From assembly GCA_016703535.1 (NCBI GenBank), contig JADJBV010000001.1, positions 3,586,001 through 3,650,000 of the forward strand: 64,000 nucleotides of DNA, read 5' to 3'. The stretch comes from Deltaproteobacteria bacterium (lineage in GTDB: Bacteria; Myxococcota; Kuafuiibacteriia; Kuafuiibacteriales; Kuafuiibacteriaceae). A model generated the notes under the pieces. The model did not search any database. It was not told the origin of the DNA and saw only the letters and a program-made list of their open reading frames with translations. Positions 16,265 to 25,600 of the stretch are shown here, piece by piece. The translations under genes were made by a program, and so were the position numbers. Numbering within the stretch: the first letter of the stretch is position 1; the number at the start of each line of letters is the position of its first letter.

Positions 16265-18022
16265 TCAATACCCCGCGGGCCTCACCGGATCCATGACCCG
16301 CTCCACTCCAACCAGGCGATAACCTCGGGCCGCGCCCAGATCATAGAAGTGGAGCCGCACCGCCGAGGTCGGCCGGACCGACTTGGTCTGGTGCACGAAG
16401 ATGTCCAGGACCCCGTAGCGGAGCGGATCGTCGTCGGGGGCATCGGGTGGGGCCAGCTGGGCTGGGCGCTTGTGCCCGATCGGCAGCACGACACAGGAGC
16501 GGTGGGGGTGTTCGGGGTCCGGCGTAAACTGGGTCCAGCCCAGCTCCTGATCCAGGTCCTCTCCTCCACGAAAACGCATCTTGTAGTAGGTCACCGCCGG
16601 ATCGGCGACCTGGTGGTAGAGGGCCAAATCCTCGAAGCACAAAGACTGGGTGAGGCTGTCCGGCGTCCGCCGCGCCAAACGAAAGGTCGCCAGCGGCGGA
16701 TATTGGGTCAGGTACTCGGCAAAAATTCGCTGCCGCCGCTTCATCATCAGCTCAAACAACGCCTCGGTCTCCCGGGGATCGTGGAAGCGCCCGAGTTCGA
16801 TGGCCGCCCGCAGGTGTTCGGGCGTGATCCGAGAGAGGATCCGCACCATCCACAAGGCGTCCCGGGGCGTGAGCCGATCGAAGGCCGGGTTGGGATAACC
16901 GGCGCGCCACTTGGAAGAGGTGAAGGTGTCGCCGTCGTAGTAGCCGAAGATCTCCTGATCGTTGACCTCCAGGTGTTCCCATTCCCGGGGCCACAGGCCC
17001 AAGCTCAACAGATCGACCAACACGTGTTCGGTGTCGAAGTAATACGAACGGCCCAAGCGGCGGCTGATCTGATCCCGGGGCCAGCGGCTGCCAAAGGCGC
17101 TGCCGAAGTCGATCATGAAGTGCCGCACGTATTGGCGATCGCCGTCTTTTACCCAGACGTTGAAGGTGTTCTGCTCCCGGGAGTCGAAGTGGCCCAACCA
17201 ACCGGCCAACACTTGGATGGCGCGCAGCTCCCGTCGTTCGTTGTGGGGCACCACGTCGTTGGGGTCGTCGGCCCGGGTGCCCTCGTAGATGAAGGGCCCG
17301 ATCGGCTTTCCCGGCACGAAGCGGCTGAAGGAGGCCCGGAGGAGCCCGTCTTTGGTGCGGTAAGCCTTGCTCAACACCTTGTCGATGTCCGCTTGGGTGA
17401 TGGGCTGGTCTTCACCGAAGGCGTTTTCGGCCTCGGCCTTGGGATCGATGTCCAGGTGATCTTCCGGGAAGTAGACGATGCCGTTGCAGGTGGTGTGGTA
17501 ACCGGCGGCCCAATAGAGGCGGCAGCCGATCACGTCCGAGGCGGTGGGGCGGCCCGGCTGTTGGGTGCCATCGAACTTGATCAGGTAGCGGTAGCCATCA
17601 GGGGCCTTGATGAAGAAGCCGGGGTTGGCGCCGTTGGGCTTGGCGGCGACCACGATCCAACGCCCGTTTTTGGGGTCGAGATCCGGCACGTCGTCGCAAG
17701 GGCCCTTAATGAAGCGATCGAGGGGGATGTCGTAGAAGCCGATCCGATTCTGGAACCAGGCGCTGTTGGGGACCTCGTCGAGGGCGTTGACGTTCGTCGC
17801 CTCGGTGGTGAGCGGCAAGGTCGGCAGCTTGGCCAGCGGCCGAAAGAACATCTGATCGGCGCCGTCGGCCATCAACCCCGAGTAGTAGCTGGGCAAAGGC
17901 CCACCGGGGACGTCGTTGCGATCCGGATCTTCCCAGACCGGATCCTGGAGGCGAAAGCGGCGCACGTCGTTGGCGCAAGCCAAAGAGGCACCCACCAAAA
18001 GCAAAGCGATCGCGCGTCTCAT
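16265..18022 (-). CDS. Lipoprotein with protein-kinase-like motifs
   Basis: The protein is 585 residues. It starts MRRAIALLLVGASLACAND, a lipoprotein signal with lipidated Cys16. The mature part reads like an atypical kinase fold: a Lys-bearing strand YLIKFDGTQ (K149), a catalytic-loop match HFDSREQN (H278, D280, N285, the HxDxxxxN spacing of protein kinases), and a metal-binding element MIDFGSAFG (D305-G307). The C-terminal ~250 residues have no motif I recognise. A kinase-like protein with a lipoprotein signal would act outside the cytoplasm, like CotH or Fam20 kinases, but no sequence relationship to those is claimed. The ATG at 18022 lies one base after the stop of the upstream outer-membrane barrel gene, so the two are coupled. 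Catalytic activity is inference. Confidence 0.65.
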   Translation of the reverse strand: MRRAIALLLVGASLACANDVRRFRLQDPVWEDPDRNDVPGGPLPSYYSGLMADGADQMFFRPLAKLPTLPLTTEATNVNALDEVPNSAWFQNRIGFYDIPLDRFIKGPCDDVPDLDPKNGRWIVVAAKPNGANPGFFIKAPDGYRYLIKFDGTQQPGRPTASDVIGCRLYWAAGYHTTCNGIVYFPEDHLDIDPKAEAENAFGEDQPITQADIDKVLSKAYRTKDGLLRASFSRFVPGKPIGPFIYEGTRADDPNDVVPHNERRELRAIQVLAGWLGHFDSREQNTFNVWVKDGDRQYVRHFMIDFGSAFGSRWPRDQISRRLGRSYYFDTEHVLVDLLSLGLWPREWEHLEVNDQEIFGYYDGDTFTSSKWRAGYPNPAFDRLTPRDALWMVRILSRITPEHLRAAIELGRFHDPRETEALFELMMKRRQRIFAEYLTQYPPLATFRLARRTPDSLTQSLCFEDLALYHQVADPAVTYYKMRFRGGEDLDQELGWTQFTPDPEHPHRSCVVLPIGHKRPAQLAPPDAPDDDPLRYGVLDIFVHQTKSVRPTSAVRLHFYDLGAARGYRLVGVERVMDPVRPAGY

Positions 18023-18023
18023 C

Positions 18024-19526
18024 TCAGAACCCTTGCACCACACCGACGGTGAACCGCACCGAGTCGACCCGGACGCGATCCGAGTCGAGCCGGTTGGTGC
18101 CGCCGGCCCACAAGATGGTGAGGCCCGTGTCCTGGGCCAAGCTGGTGCGGATGCTCAAGCCACCGTTCAAGTACAGATGGTCCGGGTGGAAGTCCTCGTA
18201 GTGGCCATCGAAGGCGTTGCCCAAGCCCACAAAAAGTTCGGCGTCCAGCAGAGACCAGATCGGATAACGATAGGACGCCGCCGCGGAGAAGGTGCTGTCG
18301 CCCACAAAACGCCGGGGCAGGTAACCGCGCATCGTCTCCAGCCCTCCGAGGGCCGGCAGTTCGGTGAAGGGCACTCGGTCGGTGCCGGTCTGTTCGACCA
18401 TCTCCGAATAGAGGGACATCGCCAACACGTGCCGCTGCCCCAGGTCCCAAAACGCCGCCGCTTCGCCGCCCCAGCGGATGAAGTTGCGGGAGTTGTTGGT
18501 CGGATCGATCTCGAAGCTGCCGAAGAGCTCGGCCCGGAGGCCGGTGCCGTCGGCGAACTCGGTGTCGACGTGCCGAGAGTCCAAGGTCACCACCACGCGG
18601 TTTTCGAAGAGCTGATATCCGCCCCGATCGAAGCCGGGGATGGCCCGGGCCTCGAACTCGTCGCCCAGGTACGGCACCTGACCGCGTTCGTTGTAGCTCA
18701 GGTCTCGAAAAGTGGAGCCGAAGGAGACCTGGGACAGCCCCCCCAAGTTGCCGGCGATCCGGGCCCCGAGCTCCAGGCGCCGCTCCCGAAAGAAGGCCTC
18801 GTCATCGGTGCGAGTTTTGGGGCCGACGCCGTAAAAGGGCATGTCGGGCCGGGTCAAAAACTCGCCGAAGATGGTGAAGGTCCCGCTGTTGTCGTCGAGG
18901 AAGGTGGTGTCGTTTTTCCCGGCGATGCGCAGCCAGGTGTCATCCCACAAGGCCACCGATGCCGCCAGGTGGTTCCCGGGGATGAAGAGGTCTTGGTTGA
19001 CGGTCGCCACGCCCACGCTCGGGTTGAGGCCAAAGTCCGAAAAGAAGGTCGGATAGACCAAGGTCTTGCCGTCTCGAAAGCTGAACACCCTCTCCAGCCG
19101 TTTGAAGAGGTAGTGCTTTTCGGCGAAGGTGATGCCGCCGACGATCGGCCAACGTAGGCCGTACTCCAACACCAGGTGCACCGGGAACAAGAGACCCCGC
19201 GGCACCCAAGCCAAGACCTCCAGCGCGTTGGTCCCCGGATCTTCGCGGCCATCGTAGTCGGGCACCGGACGTTTTTCCCCCGGCGGCGCCGAAGGCGGTG
19301 GCAACGAAGCCTCTTTGGGCGGCAGTGGTGGGCTCCCCGTCTGATCGGTGCCGGCCAAGATCTCCTCGAGCCGCGCCGGAACACCCGTGGGCCGAGGAGC
19401 CGCGGAGGGCCGCACCTCGGGAGCACCAGCGACGGTGGCCGTTACGGTGCTAGAGGCCGTCGCCCCGGCGAACGTCGGTGCGGCCACGCTGAGGAAAAAA
19501 CAAAAGATGGAGACGACCCGGCGCAT
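18024..19526 (-). CDS. Omp85/BamA-like outer-membrane beta-barrel protein
   Basis: The protein is 500 residues with a cleavable signal (MRRVVSIFCFFLSVAAPTFAGA). A Pro/Ala/Ser-rich linker (to about residue 90) is followed by a beta-rich domain of alternating hydrophobic strands. The Omp85 surface-antigen signature is visible as LGGLETMRGYLPRRFVGD, followed by AASYRYPIWSLLDAELFVGLG. It ends with Phe in a terminal strand (RFTVGVVQGF), as Bam-assembled barrels do. No POTRA domains are evident. The start is taken at 19526 where the signal peptide begins; the frame is open further upstream without a signal. It is co-translated with the kinase-like lipoprotein. Confidence 0.75.
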   Translation of the reverse strand: MRRVVSIFCFFLSVAAPTFAGATASSTVTATVAGAPEVRPSAAPRPTGVPARLEEILAGTDQTGSPPLPPKEASLPPPSAPPGEKRPVPDYDGREDPGTNALEVLAWVPRGLLFPVHLVLEYGLRWPIVGGITFAEKHYLFKRLERVFSFRDGKTLVYPTFFSDFGLNPSVGVATVNQDLFIPGNHLAASVALWDDTWLRIAGKNDTTFLDDNSGTFTIFGEFLTRPDMPFYGVGPKTRTDDEAFFRERRLELGARIAGNLGGLSQVSFGSTFRDLSYNERGQVPYLGDEFEARAIPGFDRGGYQLFENRVVVTLDSRHVDTEFADGTGLRAELFGSFEIDPTNNSRNFIRWGGEAAAFWDLGQRHVLAMSLYSEMVEQTGTDRVPFTELPALGGLETMRGYLPRRFVGDSTFSAAASYRYPIWSLLDAELFVGLGNAFDGHYEDFHPDHLYLNGGLSIRTSLAQDTGLTILWAGGTNRLDSDRVRVDSVRFTVGVVQGF

Positions 19527-19628
19527 GCTGGCCCTCGGCAACGCCCTGTTACGACGGCGGCCCGACCCTCGTAAAGAGCAAGACTGCGCCTTTCTCGGTG
19601 ACTTCGAGGCGGCAGCGCCCATGGTCGG

Positions 19629-20441
19629 TCAGGTCCCGGTCCACAACAGGCGAACGCCGACCAGACACAAGGCCACGGCCAAGGCCCGCACGATGGTGGG
19701 GCCGCCGATCTTGTCGGACAACTTGGCGCCCAGCTGGGCACCGATCACCGCGCCGATCATCAAGGGCACGGCCCGGGAGAAGCCAGCGTCGGCGCCGCCC
19801 AAGGCCCAACGGGTGAGGAGCCCGAAGGCCGCGGTGATGCCCAAGACCAAGTGGCTGGTGGCGGTGGCGAGGTGCACCGGATAACCGAGCCAGGCGATCA
19901 TCGCCGGGACGTGGATGATGCCGCCGCCGATGCCGAGCAGCGAGGACAACACGCCCACCACCGCCGCGATGCCCAGGCCGAGGCTGCGGCGGTAAGACCA
20001 GGACCAGGTTTGGCCCTCGGCGTCGGTGAGCTGGCGGTGCACGTCGGCGCCTTGGGTGCTGCCGGTGAGGACGGCGCGCCCCGAACGCCAGATCAAGAAG
20101 CCACCGGACAAGAGCAAGGACACGCCGAAGCCGAAGCGAAAAGATCCGGCCGGGATCCAGCCGATCAACCAGGCCCCGAAGATCGCGCCCGGCAAGCTGG
20201 CCACCGCGAAGGCGAAGGCCGAGGGATAGTCGATGCGGCGCTTCTTGGCGTAGGCGAAGGAGCCCGAGGCGGAGTTGGCGAAGACCACCGCCAGCGAAAT
20301 GCCGGTCAGCAACTCCGGCGGATCTTTGGGGTAGAGGAACAACAACAGCGGCATGAGCAGGAAGCCGCCGCCGGCGCCGATCAAGGTCCCGAGGGCGCCG
20401 ACCAAGACGCCGACCGGGAGGAGCCCGAGGTGTTCGATCAT
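19629..20441 (-). CDS. TauE/SafE (TSUP) family permease
   Basis: This 270-residue integral membrane protein has about eight hydrophobic segments in two repeats. The family-typical motifs are GALGTLIGAGGGFLLMPLLLF near the N-terminus and VGVLSSLLGIGGGIIHVPAMI in the second half. TSUP permeases export or import sulfite, sulfonates and related organic anions; the substrate is not readable here. The loop between the halves (VLTGSTQGADVHRQLTDAEGQTWSW) is hydrophilic. The ATG at 20441 overlaps the ribA stop (ATGA), so it is translated with the GTP cyclohydrolase II gene. Confidence 0.85.
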   Translation of the reverse strand: MIEHLGLLPVGVLVGALGTLIGAGGGFLLMPLLLFLYPKDPPELLTGISLAVVFANSASGSFAYAKKRRIDYPSAFAFAVASLPGAIFGAWLIGWIPAGSFRFGFGVSLLLSGGFLIWRSGRAVLTGSTQGADVHRQLTDAEGQTWSWSYRRSLGLGIAAVVGVLSSLLGIGGGIIHVPAMIAWLGYPVHLATATSHLVLGITAAFGLLTRWALGGADAGFSRAVPLMIGAVIGAQLGAKLSDKIGGPTIVRALAVALCLVGVRLLWTGT

Positions 20442-21094
20442 TTCGGGTCGAAGGACTCTAACAAGTGCCCGAGCTGCTCCCGTTTGGTCCGCAAATAACC
20501 TTGGGCGTGGGCGTGGGCGTCGACCTCACAAGGCACGCGCCGCATCACCTGGATGCCTTGATCTTCCAGCCCGGCGATCTTGTCCGGGTTGTTGGTCATC
20601 AGCTGCACCCGGCTGACGCCCAGATCTTTGAGCATACACGCCGCGATGTCGTAGCGACGCAGGTCGGTGTCGAAGCCCAAGGCGTGGTTGGCCTGGATGG
20701 TGTCAGCGCCCCGCTCCTGCAGCGCGTAGGCCCGGATCTTGTTGCCGAGGCCGATGCCCCGGCCTTCTTGGCGGAGGTACAACACCACCCCTTGGCCGAC
20801 CCGGTGCATCGCCGACACCGCCGCGTCCAGCTGCTGGCGGCAGTCGCACTTTTGAGAGCCGAAGACCTCGGAGGTGATGCACTCGCTGTGGATCCGGACC
20901 AGGACCTCGCCGTCGAGGTCGAGGTCGCCGATGACCATGGCCACGTGTTCCCGCTGGGGATCGGGCTTGCCCCTCACCCGTTCCCGGTAGACCACCAACT
21001 TCACCGGCCCTGGTTCGGTCGGGATGGTCGCCTCCGAATAACGTTGGGTCAGGCGGGCGTCGAGGACGTTGGGGGCGTGGGCAGGAACGATCAT
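20438..21094 (-). CDS. ribA: GTP cyclohydrolase II
   Basis: This 218-residue enzyme performs the first committed step of riboflavin synthesis, opening GTP to a diaminopyrimidine with release of formate and pyrophosphate. The three zinc-binding cysteines are in SECITSEVFGSQKCDC, and the catalytic region is YLRQEGRGIGLGNKIRAY. TNNPDKIAGLEDQGI is the family C-terminal signature. It is a stand-alone RibA with no RibB domain. The ATG at 21094 fits the family start although no strong Shine-Dalgarno is seen; a longer upstream frame is Pro/Ser-rich and unconserved. It is divergent from folE (101 bp between starts) and coupled to the TSUP permease. Confidence 0.92.
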   Translation of the reverse strand: MIVPAHAPNVLDARLTQRYSEATIPTEPGPVKLVVYRERVRGKPDPQREHVAMVIGDLDLDGEVLVRIHSECITSEVFGSQKCDCRQQLDAAVSAMHRVGQGVVLYLRQEGRGIGLGNKIRAYALQERGADTIQANHALGFDTDLRRYDIAACMLKDLGVSRVQLMTNNPDKIAGLEDQGIQVMRRVPCEVDAHAHAQGYLRTKREQLGHLLESFDPK

Positions 21095-21195
21095 GGGAAG
21101 AAGGGCCTCGGTCCCACCGGCCGGGACGCTAGGGATGGGCGCGCAGGGAGTCAACGGGGCTTGACCCGAGGCGGCCAAAGGCCATTGCTCAGTCC

Positions 21196-21930
21196 GTGAC
21201 CGCACCCTTGAAGGAACGCTCGTCGGGCTCGGTGAAGTCCCGGAAATGGGCGCCAAATCGACGGAAAGCCCAGGCTGCCTTCCGGGACCTCCTCGCGGCC
21301 CTGGGGATCGACCCCGACCTGCCGGCCCTCCGCCAAACCCCGGCCCGGGCCGCCGAGGCCTTCCTCGACGTCCTCACCGCCGGCTACGCCGAGACCCCCG
21401 GCCAGGCTCTCGGAAAGGGTTTCCCCGTGGAGGCCCCCGGCCCGGTGTTGGCGACCCGGATCCCGACCCTCTTCACCTGCCCCCACCACCTCTTGCCGGC
21501 TCGGGCCGTGGTTCACCTCGGCTTTTGGACCGTCGATCGGGCCCCGGGCCTATCGAGGATCACCCGGATGGTCGACGTGCTCTCCCATCGTTTGGTGCTG
21601 CAAGAAGATCTGAGCCAGGGCCTGGTCGACGCCTTGGTAGAGGGCCTGAAGGTCGAGGCCGCGGTGGCGATCGTCGAGGCCCAACACGCCTGCGTGGCGG
21701 TCGAGGACTTCGCGCGGCACGAGGTTGTCTTTCGGACCCGGGCCGCCCATGGACCCGAGGCCCTGGTCACGTCCCTCGAACAACAGATCGGTGCTAGTCT
21801 CGCCGCGCTTTGGACCTCTGCCTCCGCGCCACCCTCAGAAAGTCCGGCCTCGAAATTGCGGTCGCGACCACCACCCAAGTCGTCCGGGACGCCCAAGCGG
21901 CGCACCAACTCGAAGCGACCTCCCTCGTAG
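21196..21930 (+). CDS. folE: GTP cyclohydrolase I (FolE-like) with overlapping C-terminal tail
   Basis: The 244-residue protein contains the GTP cyclohydrolase I core. TCPHHLLPARAVVHLGF carries the zinc Cys and His and the catalytic His. GLSRITRMVDVLSHRL and EAQHACVAVED supply the second zinc Cys and the tunnel fold. It should convert GTP to 7,8-dihydroneopterin triphosphate. The core differs from E. coli FolE (FTCPHHLLP rather than LCEHHLLPF), so a specialised paralog is possible. The start is a GTG at 21196. The last ~40 residues (SASAPPSES, PPPKSSGTPKRR) are encoded in the region overlapping the hslO gene by 121 bases in another frame and have no family counterpart. Confidence 0.8.
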   Translation: MTAPLKERSSGSVKSRKWAPNRRKAQAAFRDLLAALGIDPDLPALRQTPARAAEAFLDVLTAGYAETPGQALGKGFPVEAPGPVLATRIPTLFTCPHHLLPARAVVHLGFWTVDRAPGLSRITRMVDVLSHRLVLQEDLSQGLVDALVEGLKVEAAVAIVEAQHACVAVEDFARHEVVFRTRAAHGPEALVTSLEQQIGASLAALWTSASAPPSESPASKLRSRPPPKSSGTPKRRTNSKRPPS

Positions 21931-22691
21931 CCTTGGGTCGCTTGTTGACCGGCGTCGGCTTGATGACCTTGACCTCGAAGCGAGAGGGCACCTTCAGCGG
22001 GCAGATCCTCTCCAAGGGCCGGATCGGGCAACTCTACGCCGACTGCACCGATCGCGGGCACCTGCGGGGCCGAGTGAAGGTGCCATCCTTGGGCTTCCCG
22101 ATCAGCCCTGAAGAAGATCCCCGGGGCCGTCGCAGCGTGGCGGCCGCGGTTTTTCCGGGCGATCTTTCGGTGATCCGCAGCCTGGGCAAGGGCGGCTACA
22201 ACCAAAGTGCGGTCCCGCTGGTGAGCGGAGAGATCGACGAAGATCTGCGCCAGTTCCTGGAGACCTCGGATCAGATCCCGACCGCCTTGGCCGCCGAGGT
22301 CTTGCTCGGGCCCAACCACCGGGTGGAGCGGGCCGGAGGGGTCTTGATCCAGGCCTTGCCCGACGGTGATCCGGCGCGTTTGGCGGAACTGCGAGCCCGG
22401 CTCGAAAAGGGTGGCCTGGCCAAGATCATGGAGGCCGAACCGGTGGCCACCTTGGCGGCCCTGGCGCCCGACGCGGTGGTGATCGATCAGCTGAGTTTGG
22501 CCTGGAAGTGTCGCTGCTCCGAAGAGCGAGTCCTGGCGTCTTTGCGGATGTTGGAGGCCACCGACCTGGCCGAGATGATCGCCGCCGAGGTCCCGGTGGT
22601 GGTCGACTGTGATCTCTGCGCCAAGAAGTACGAGATCCAGGTCGATCAGATCCGGCAGCTCTTCGCCCAGATGATCAAGGCCGAGGGATGA
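21810..22691 (+). CDS. hslO: Redox-regulated chaperone Hsp33
   Basis: This 293-residue cytoplasmic holdase is activated by oxidation. The N-terminal domain (1-180) contains LGRLLTGVGLMTLTSKREG and KGRIGQLYADCTDRG. The C-terminal redox switch has the four zinc cysteines as CRC (in LAWKCRCSEERV) and CDLC (in VDCDLCAKKYEI), the usual CXC plus CXXC arrangement. A TTG at 21810 is needed to include the conserved N-terminal strand (DLCLRATLRKSGLEIAVATT), which places the start inside the folE frame. Its stop overlaps the next gene's ATG (ATGA), coupling it to the protease/propeller/barrel gene. Confidence 0.88.
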   Translation: MDLCLRATLRKSGLEIAVATTTQVVRDAQAAHQLEATSLVALGRLLTGVGLMTLTSKREGTFSGQILSKGRIGQLYADCTDRGHLRGRVKVPSLGFPISPEEDPRGRRSVAAAVFPGDLSVIRSLGKGGYNQSAVPLVSGEIDEDLRQFLETSDQIPTALAAEVLLGPNHRVERAGGVLIQALPDGDPARLAELRARLEKGGLAKIMEAEPVATLAALAPDAVVIDQLSLAWKCRCSEERVLASLRMLEATDLAEMIAAEVPVVVDCDLCAKKYEIQVDQIRQLFAQMIKAEG

Positions 22692-25600
22692 GTTCGGTCA
22701 GCCGGACGCTGCTCCTCCTTTGCCTCTTGGCGCCGGCCTCGGCTCAGGCCGCCGGCCCCTACGATCCCGAGGTCCCCTACCGCACCCTGGAGACACCAAA
22801 ATTTCGGGTGATGTACCCCGAAGGCTACGGCCCCTTGGCCTTCCGCACCGCGCTGATCGCCGAAGACGCCCGGCCCTCGATGGTCCGCCGTTACGGCTGG
22901 GATCCGCCGGACAAGATCAACATCATCATCGATGACCAGACCGACTACGCCAACGGCTCGGCGACGATCTTTCCCAACAAGGTGATCACGCTCTACGTGA
23001 CCGCGCCGACCCGGATCTCGGGCCTCGAAGAGTACGACGACTGGTTGGTCACGGTGCTCATCCACGAGATGAGCCACATCTTCCACATCGACATGGCCTA
23101 CGGCTTGCCATGGTTGGGCCGCCTCTTCTTCGGCAAATACGTGTCGATGAACGCCTACACCCCGAGTTGGGTCACCGAAGGTTTGGCAGTGTACGAAGAG
23201 ACCGTCTCCAGCGGCACGGGGCGCGGCCGCTCCAGCTACGTGGACATGGTGATGCGGGCCGCGGCCTTGGAGGACAAGTTCCCGCCGATCGATCAAGGCT
23301 ACCGCGGTTATCCCAACTGGCCCTTCACCAACGTCTCCTACTTCTTCGGCGGGCGTTTCCAGCTTTGGTTGGCCGAAAAATACGGCGAAGACGCGCTCCT
23401 CGAGTACCACCGGACCTACGCCACCGACCCCATCCCGTTCTTCACTTACCTGCCGGCCAAGATCGTCTTCGGGCGGTCGATCGAGTCCTTGTGGGACGAG
23501 TTCACCGCCGACGCCGAGGGCGAAGCGGTGCGGGAGCTGGAGCTGGTCCAAAGTTCGAGCTTGGCGGTGACCGTACCCGAGCGGCTGACCCGCCACGGCG
23601 GCGAGGCGGTGGGGCCTCGGGTCACGCCGGATGGCCAACACGTGGTGTATTCGGCCAACTCCCCGATCGACGGGCCTCGGGTCTGGCGCATCAAGTTGGA
23701 CGGCACGGACGATCAGCACCTGGTCAACGACACCTTGAGCCAGGCGATCAGCTTCACCCCCGACGGCCGCGCTTTTTATTATCAGCAAGGCGAGATCAAC
23801 CAGCGCTTCTACTTTCACAACAGCCTCTATCGCTACGACCTCCTGAAGGACGAGGTGGGCTTGGTCGAGTTGGCCGAGGGAGCGCCGTCGTCTTTTCGCG
23901 CCGCCTCGGGCTCCTTGCGGGCCCGGGATCCGGACGTCAGCGCCGACGGACAACTGTTGACCTACGTCTGGACCGAAGACGGGGCCAACGCCCTGGTGAT
24001 CGCCAAGCTCGATCCCACCGGCCTGTTGATCGAACCCCAGGTGTTGGTGCCGGCCGCCGCCGACGTGCAGCTGGCGGGGCCCCGCTTTTCGCCGGACGGG
24101 CAACGGATCGCGGTGGCCCGGATGCGGGGCGGGCGCCGGGACATCGTGCTCTACGATCGGCAAGGCAAGTTGACCGAGGTGACCCGGGATCGGGCCCAAG
24201 ACACGGACCCCACCTGGTCCCCCGACGGTCGTTATTTGGTGTGGAGCTCGGATCGGACCGGGATCTACAACCTCTACGCCTGGGATCGGCTGGACGGGAC
24301 CGTCCGCCAGCTCAGCAACTTCGTGACCGGCGGTTTTCAGCCCTCGGTGTCGCCCGACGGCCGGACCATGGTCTTTCGGGGCTACACCGCCGAAGGCTTC
24401 GACATCTTCAAGATGCCCTTTGCGCCCGAGACCGGCCTCCTGGTGGGGATGGAGAAGGAGCCCGAGGTGGAGGTCGACACGACCGAACGGGCCTGGCCCC
24501 TCCGCCGGGCCGACGCGCCCTTGATCCCGCCGCCGGTCACCGCCTCCCAGGGCGCATTGCCGCCCTTGCCTGAAAGTTGGTCAGACGACCCATATTCATC
24601 CCTCTCCACGTTGTTGCCCTTTCACGACAACTGGAACCTCTTCCCGGCGATCGGCGCCAACGAACGGGAGGTGTTCGGTTCCTTGACCCACTTCGGGACC
24701 GACGCCCGCCAGACTCAAAGTTACCTGCTCACCCTGAGGTACGGGACCTTGACCCAGTTCCTGGGCGGCGGCGCGGCCTACACCAACGACGTGTTGGAGC
24801 CGACCTTTCGGGCCATCGCCACCGCTGAGGCCGTCAGCTACACCGACCGGTTGCTCACCTTCAGCGATCCCTCCCAACCTTGCCCGTTTCAGGACACGCC
24901 CTTGGATCTCACCGACGGCCGGCGGGTCTGCAACGGCAGCAAAGACGGGCTCTACAACGAACGACAGCTGGCGGCGCAGCTTTCGGTGGGCCTGCCGGTG
25001 TTGCAGCGCCACTTCTTTTCGCTCTCGTACATCTTCGAACATCGGCAAGCCCTGGACGCCTTGCCCGAAGGCACCATCACCGAGTTGTTGCCCCGGGCCG
25101 GCAACTTCGCCCGGGTCCAGCTCGGCTACACCTACGCCAACGTCCGAGCCTTCCCGTATTCGGTGTCGGTCGAGCGGGGCCCCAGCTTCGGGGTCGCGTT
25201 GTCGGCGCTCTCCCGAGGACTCGGCAGCGACTACGAGCAGCTGCTCCTGACCAGCGAAGGCCGCTACTACTGGGACCTTCCCTTTCGCGCCAAGGGGATC
25301 AGCAACCACGTCTTGGCCACCCGCTTGGGCGTCGGCATCGGCCTCGGGCCCGACCTGGCCCAGCTCTTTCGTTTGGGCGGCGTCGGCGGCGCCAGCGCCC
25401 TGACCACCACCACCGAAAACTTCTACAGCCTGCGAGGGGTGGCGGTCTCTTCGCTCCAGGGCACCGCGGTGATCTCGGGCAGCACCGAATACCGAGCGCC
25501 CATCCTCCGGATCGATCGGGGCGTCGGCACCCTGCCCTTCACCGCCCGGGTCATCCACGGCGCGGTCTTCGCCGACTACGGCCGGGTCTTCGACCGCCTG

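Noticed and set aside
16259..18052. 597-codon open frame on the plus strand
   Set aside because: It is antisense to the kinase-like lipoprotein; the minus-strand frame has the signal peptide, motifs and coupling to the barrel gene.
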